Of a stretch of DNA of 16,886 nt, positions 16,553-16,886 are shown in pieces. Below the pieces are notes generated by a model. The model was not told the DNA's origin, searched no databases, and saw nothing but the letters and a program-made list of their open reading frames with translations. The stretch covers positions 1 to 16,886 of the forward strand of contig JAUNPM010000011.1 in assembly GCA_030536675.1 (NCBI GenBank), read 5' to 3'. The position numbers were made by a program, and so were the translations under genes. Each line of letters starts with the position of its first letter. Positions within the stretch are counted from its first letter, which is position 1. This DNA comes from Clostridia bacterium (GTDB taxonomy: Bacteria; Bacillota; Clostridia; Lachnospirales; CAG-274).

Positions 16553-16886
16553 TTAAAATCCCATCAGTCTGAGGGGCAATACCCCTCAGACTGATGGCTG
16601 TCGAAAAGTCGACAGCCTTGAAAGAAATGCAATTCTGCACTTTCGCTTGCAGCGAAAGCCGCACTGCGTGCGTCCGAATTACCTCTTTCGGTGCAATTTC
16701 AGCACTTTTAGCTAAATCTGAAAGTCAGCCTTTGGCTATCAGATAAATTTTTCTGTGCAAACATTTCTTTCAGTTATCTAAGGAGGGAACTACCAAGTTT
16801 TCCGCAAACAAGCTGTTAAAACCGCTTGTTTACAGAAAAGTTCCTGTCCTCGGTCGGGCAAAGCTCTTACAAGCAACTTTGCTACG
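16553..16886. repeat. Structured, gene-poor stretch with stacked inverted repeats (unclassified)
   Basis: These 334 bases contain no convincing gene and are visibly more G+C-rich than the rest. In order: a perfect 16-bp hairpin (16561-16597), a 9-bp hairpin sharing its last two bases (16596-16617), an 8-bp hairpin (16640-16658), a 5-bp hairpin (16660-16672), a split hairpin (16716-16744) and a long interrupted one (16786-16844). An outer inverted repeat pairs 16619-16629 with 16762-16772, helped by TGCAC/GTGCA (16636-16640 and 16755-16759). A direct repeat recurs at 16628-16643 and 16692-16708. One frame stays open from about 16747 to the window end but has no start codon, although AAGGAGGG lies at 16780-16787. 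Candidates are a dispersed intergenic repeat, a structured RNA, or the edge of a mobile element. Confidence 0.6.
16561..16617. terminator. Paired overlapping hairpins, possible operon terminator
   Basis: The 16-bp stem (arms 16561-16576 and 16582-16597, loop CAATA) begins eight bases after the wecC stop. A second stem (arms 16596-16604 and 16609-16617, loop AAAG) overlaps it by two bases. On the plus strand no T-run follows either stem, so plain intrinsic termination is doubtful. On the minus strand the first stem is followed by GATTTTAATT, which fits better with ending a leftward transcript. It could also protect the operon's 3' end. Confidence 0.5.

Noticed and set aside
16628..16708. CRISPR-like repeats
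   Set aside because: Only two imperfect copies of about 16 bases, no regular spacers and no cas genes.

Overview
The window reads as chromosomal DNA of a low-G+C, anaerobic Gram-positive bacterium of the class Clostridia, possibly a gut Lachnospiraceae-type organism. That placement is an inference. It rests on A+T-rich DNA, consensus AGGAGG ribosome sites, sigma-A-like promoters, a zinc-tailed SecA, a fused AdhE fermentation enzyme with a Rex-type operator, and a YHYH-domain secreted protein. I see no tRNA, rRNA, CRISPR array, transposase or phage gene.

Left part (1-5870, + strand): secA (preprotein translocase ATPase) ends at a hairpin terminator. Next come prfB (release factor 2, read without a frameshift) and, 14 bases later, a 639-residue protein. 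That protein joins three cobalamin-pathway folds in one chain (CbiJ/CobK-like, CbiE-like, CbiT-like). Most of its signature motifs are eroded and no other cobalamin gene is visible. A strong hairpin between convergent genes closes the unit.

Middle (5872-10500, - strand): a small secreted protein (YHYH domain, Ig-like Big_2 domain, copper-amine-oxidase-N-like domain) has its own promoter. Next to it is a 264-base gap that may hold a short plus-strand transcript. Then comes a two-gene unit read leftwards: adhE (acetyl-CoA to ethanol), followed 23 bases later by an aminoglycoside-phosphotransferase-fold kinase of unknown substrate. A near-consensus Rex operator sits just downstream of the likely adhE -10 box, which fits NADH/NAD control of ethanol formation.

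Right part (10500-16552, + strand): an A+T-rich divergent regulatory region contains a very good extended -10 promoter. It drives three closely spaced genes: a large secreted phosphodiester glycosidase (NAGPA family) with Ig-like, carbohydrate-binding-like and degenerate metallophosphoesterase-like regions; a Wzx-type polysaccharide flippase; and a WecC-type UDP-N-acetylmannosamine dehydrogenase. Together they suggest making, exporting and trimming a surface glycan that may contain ManNAc uronic acid. No glycosyltransferase or polymerase is in the window.

Right end (16553-16886): a visibly more G+C-rich, gene-poor stretch packed with hairpins and nested inverted repeats. It looks like a structured RNA or a dispersed intergenic repeat and is the part least explained by known features.
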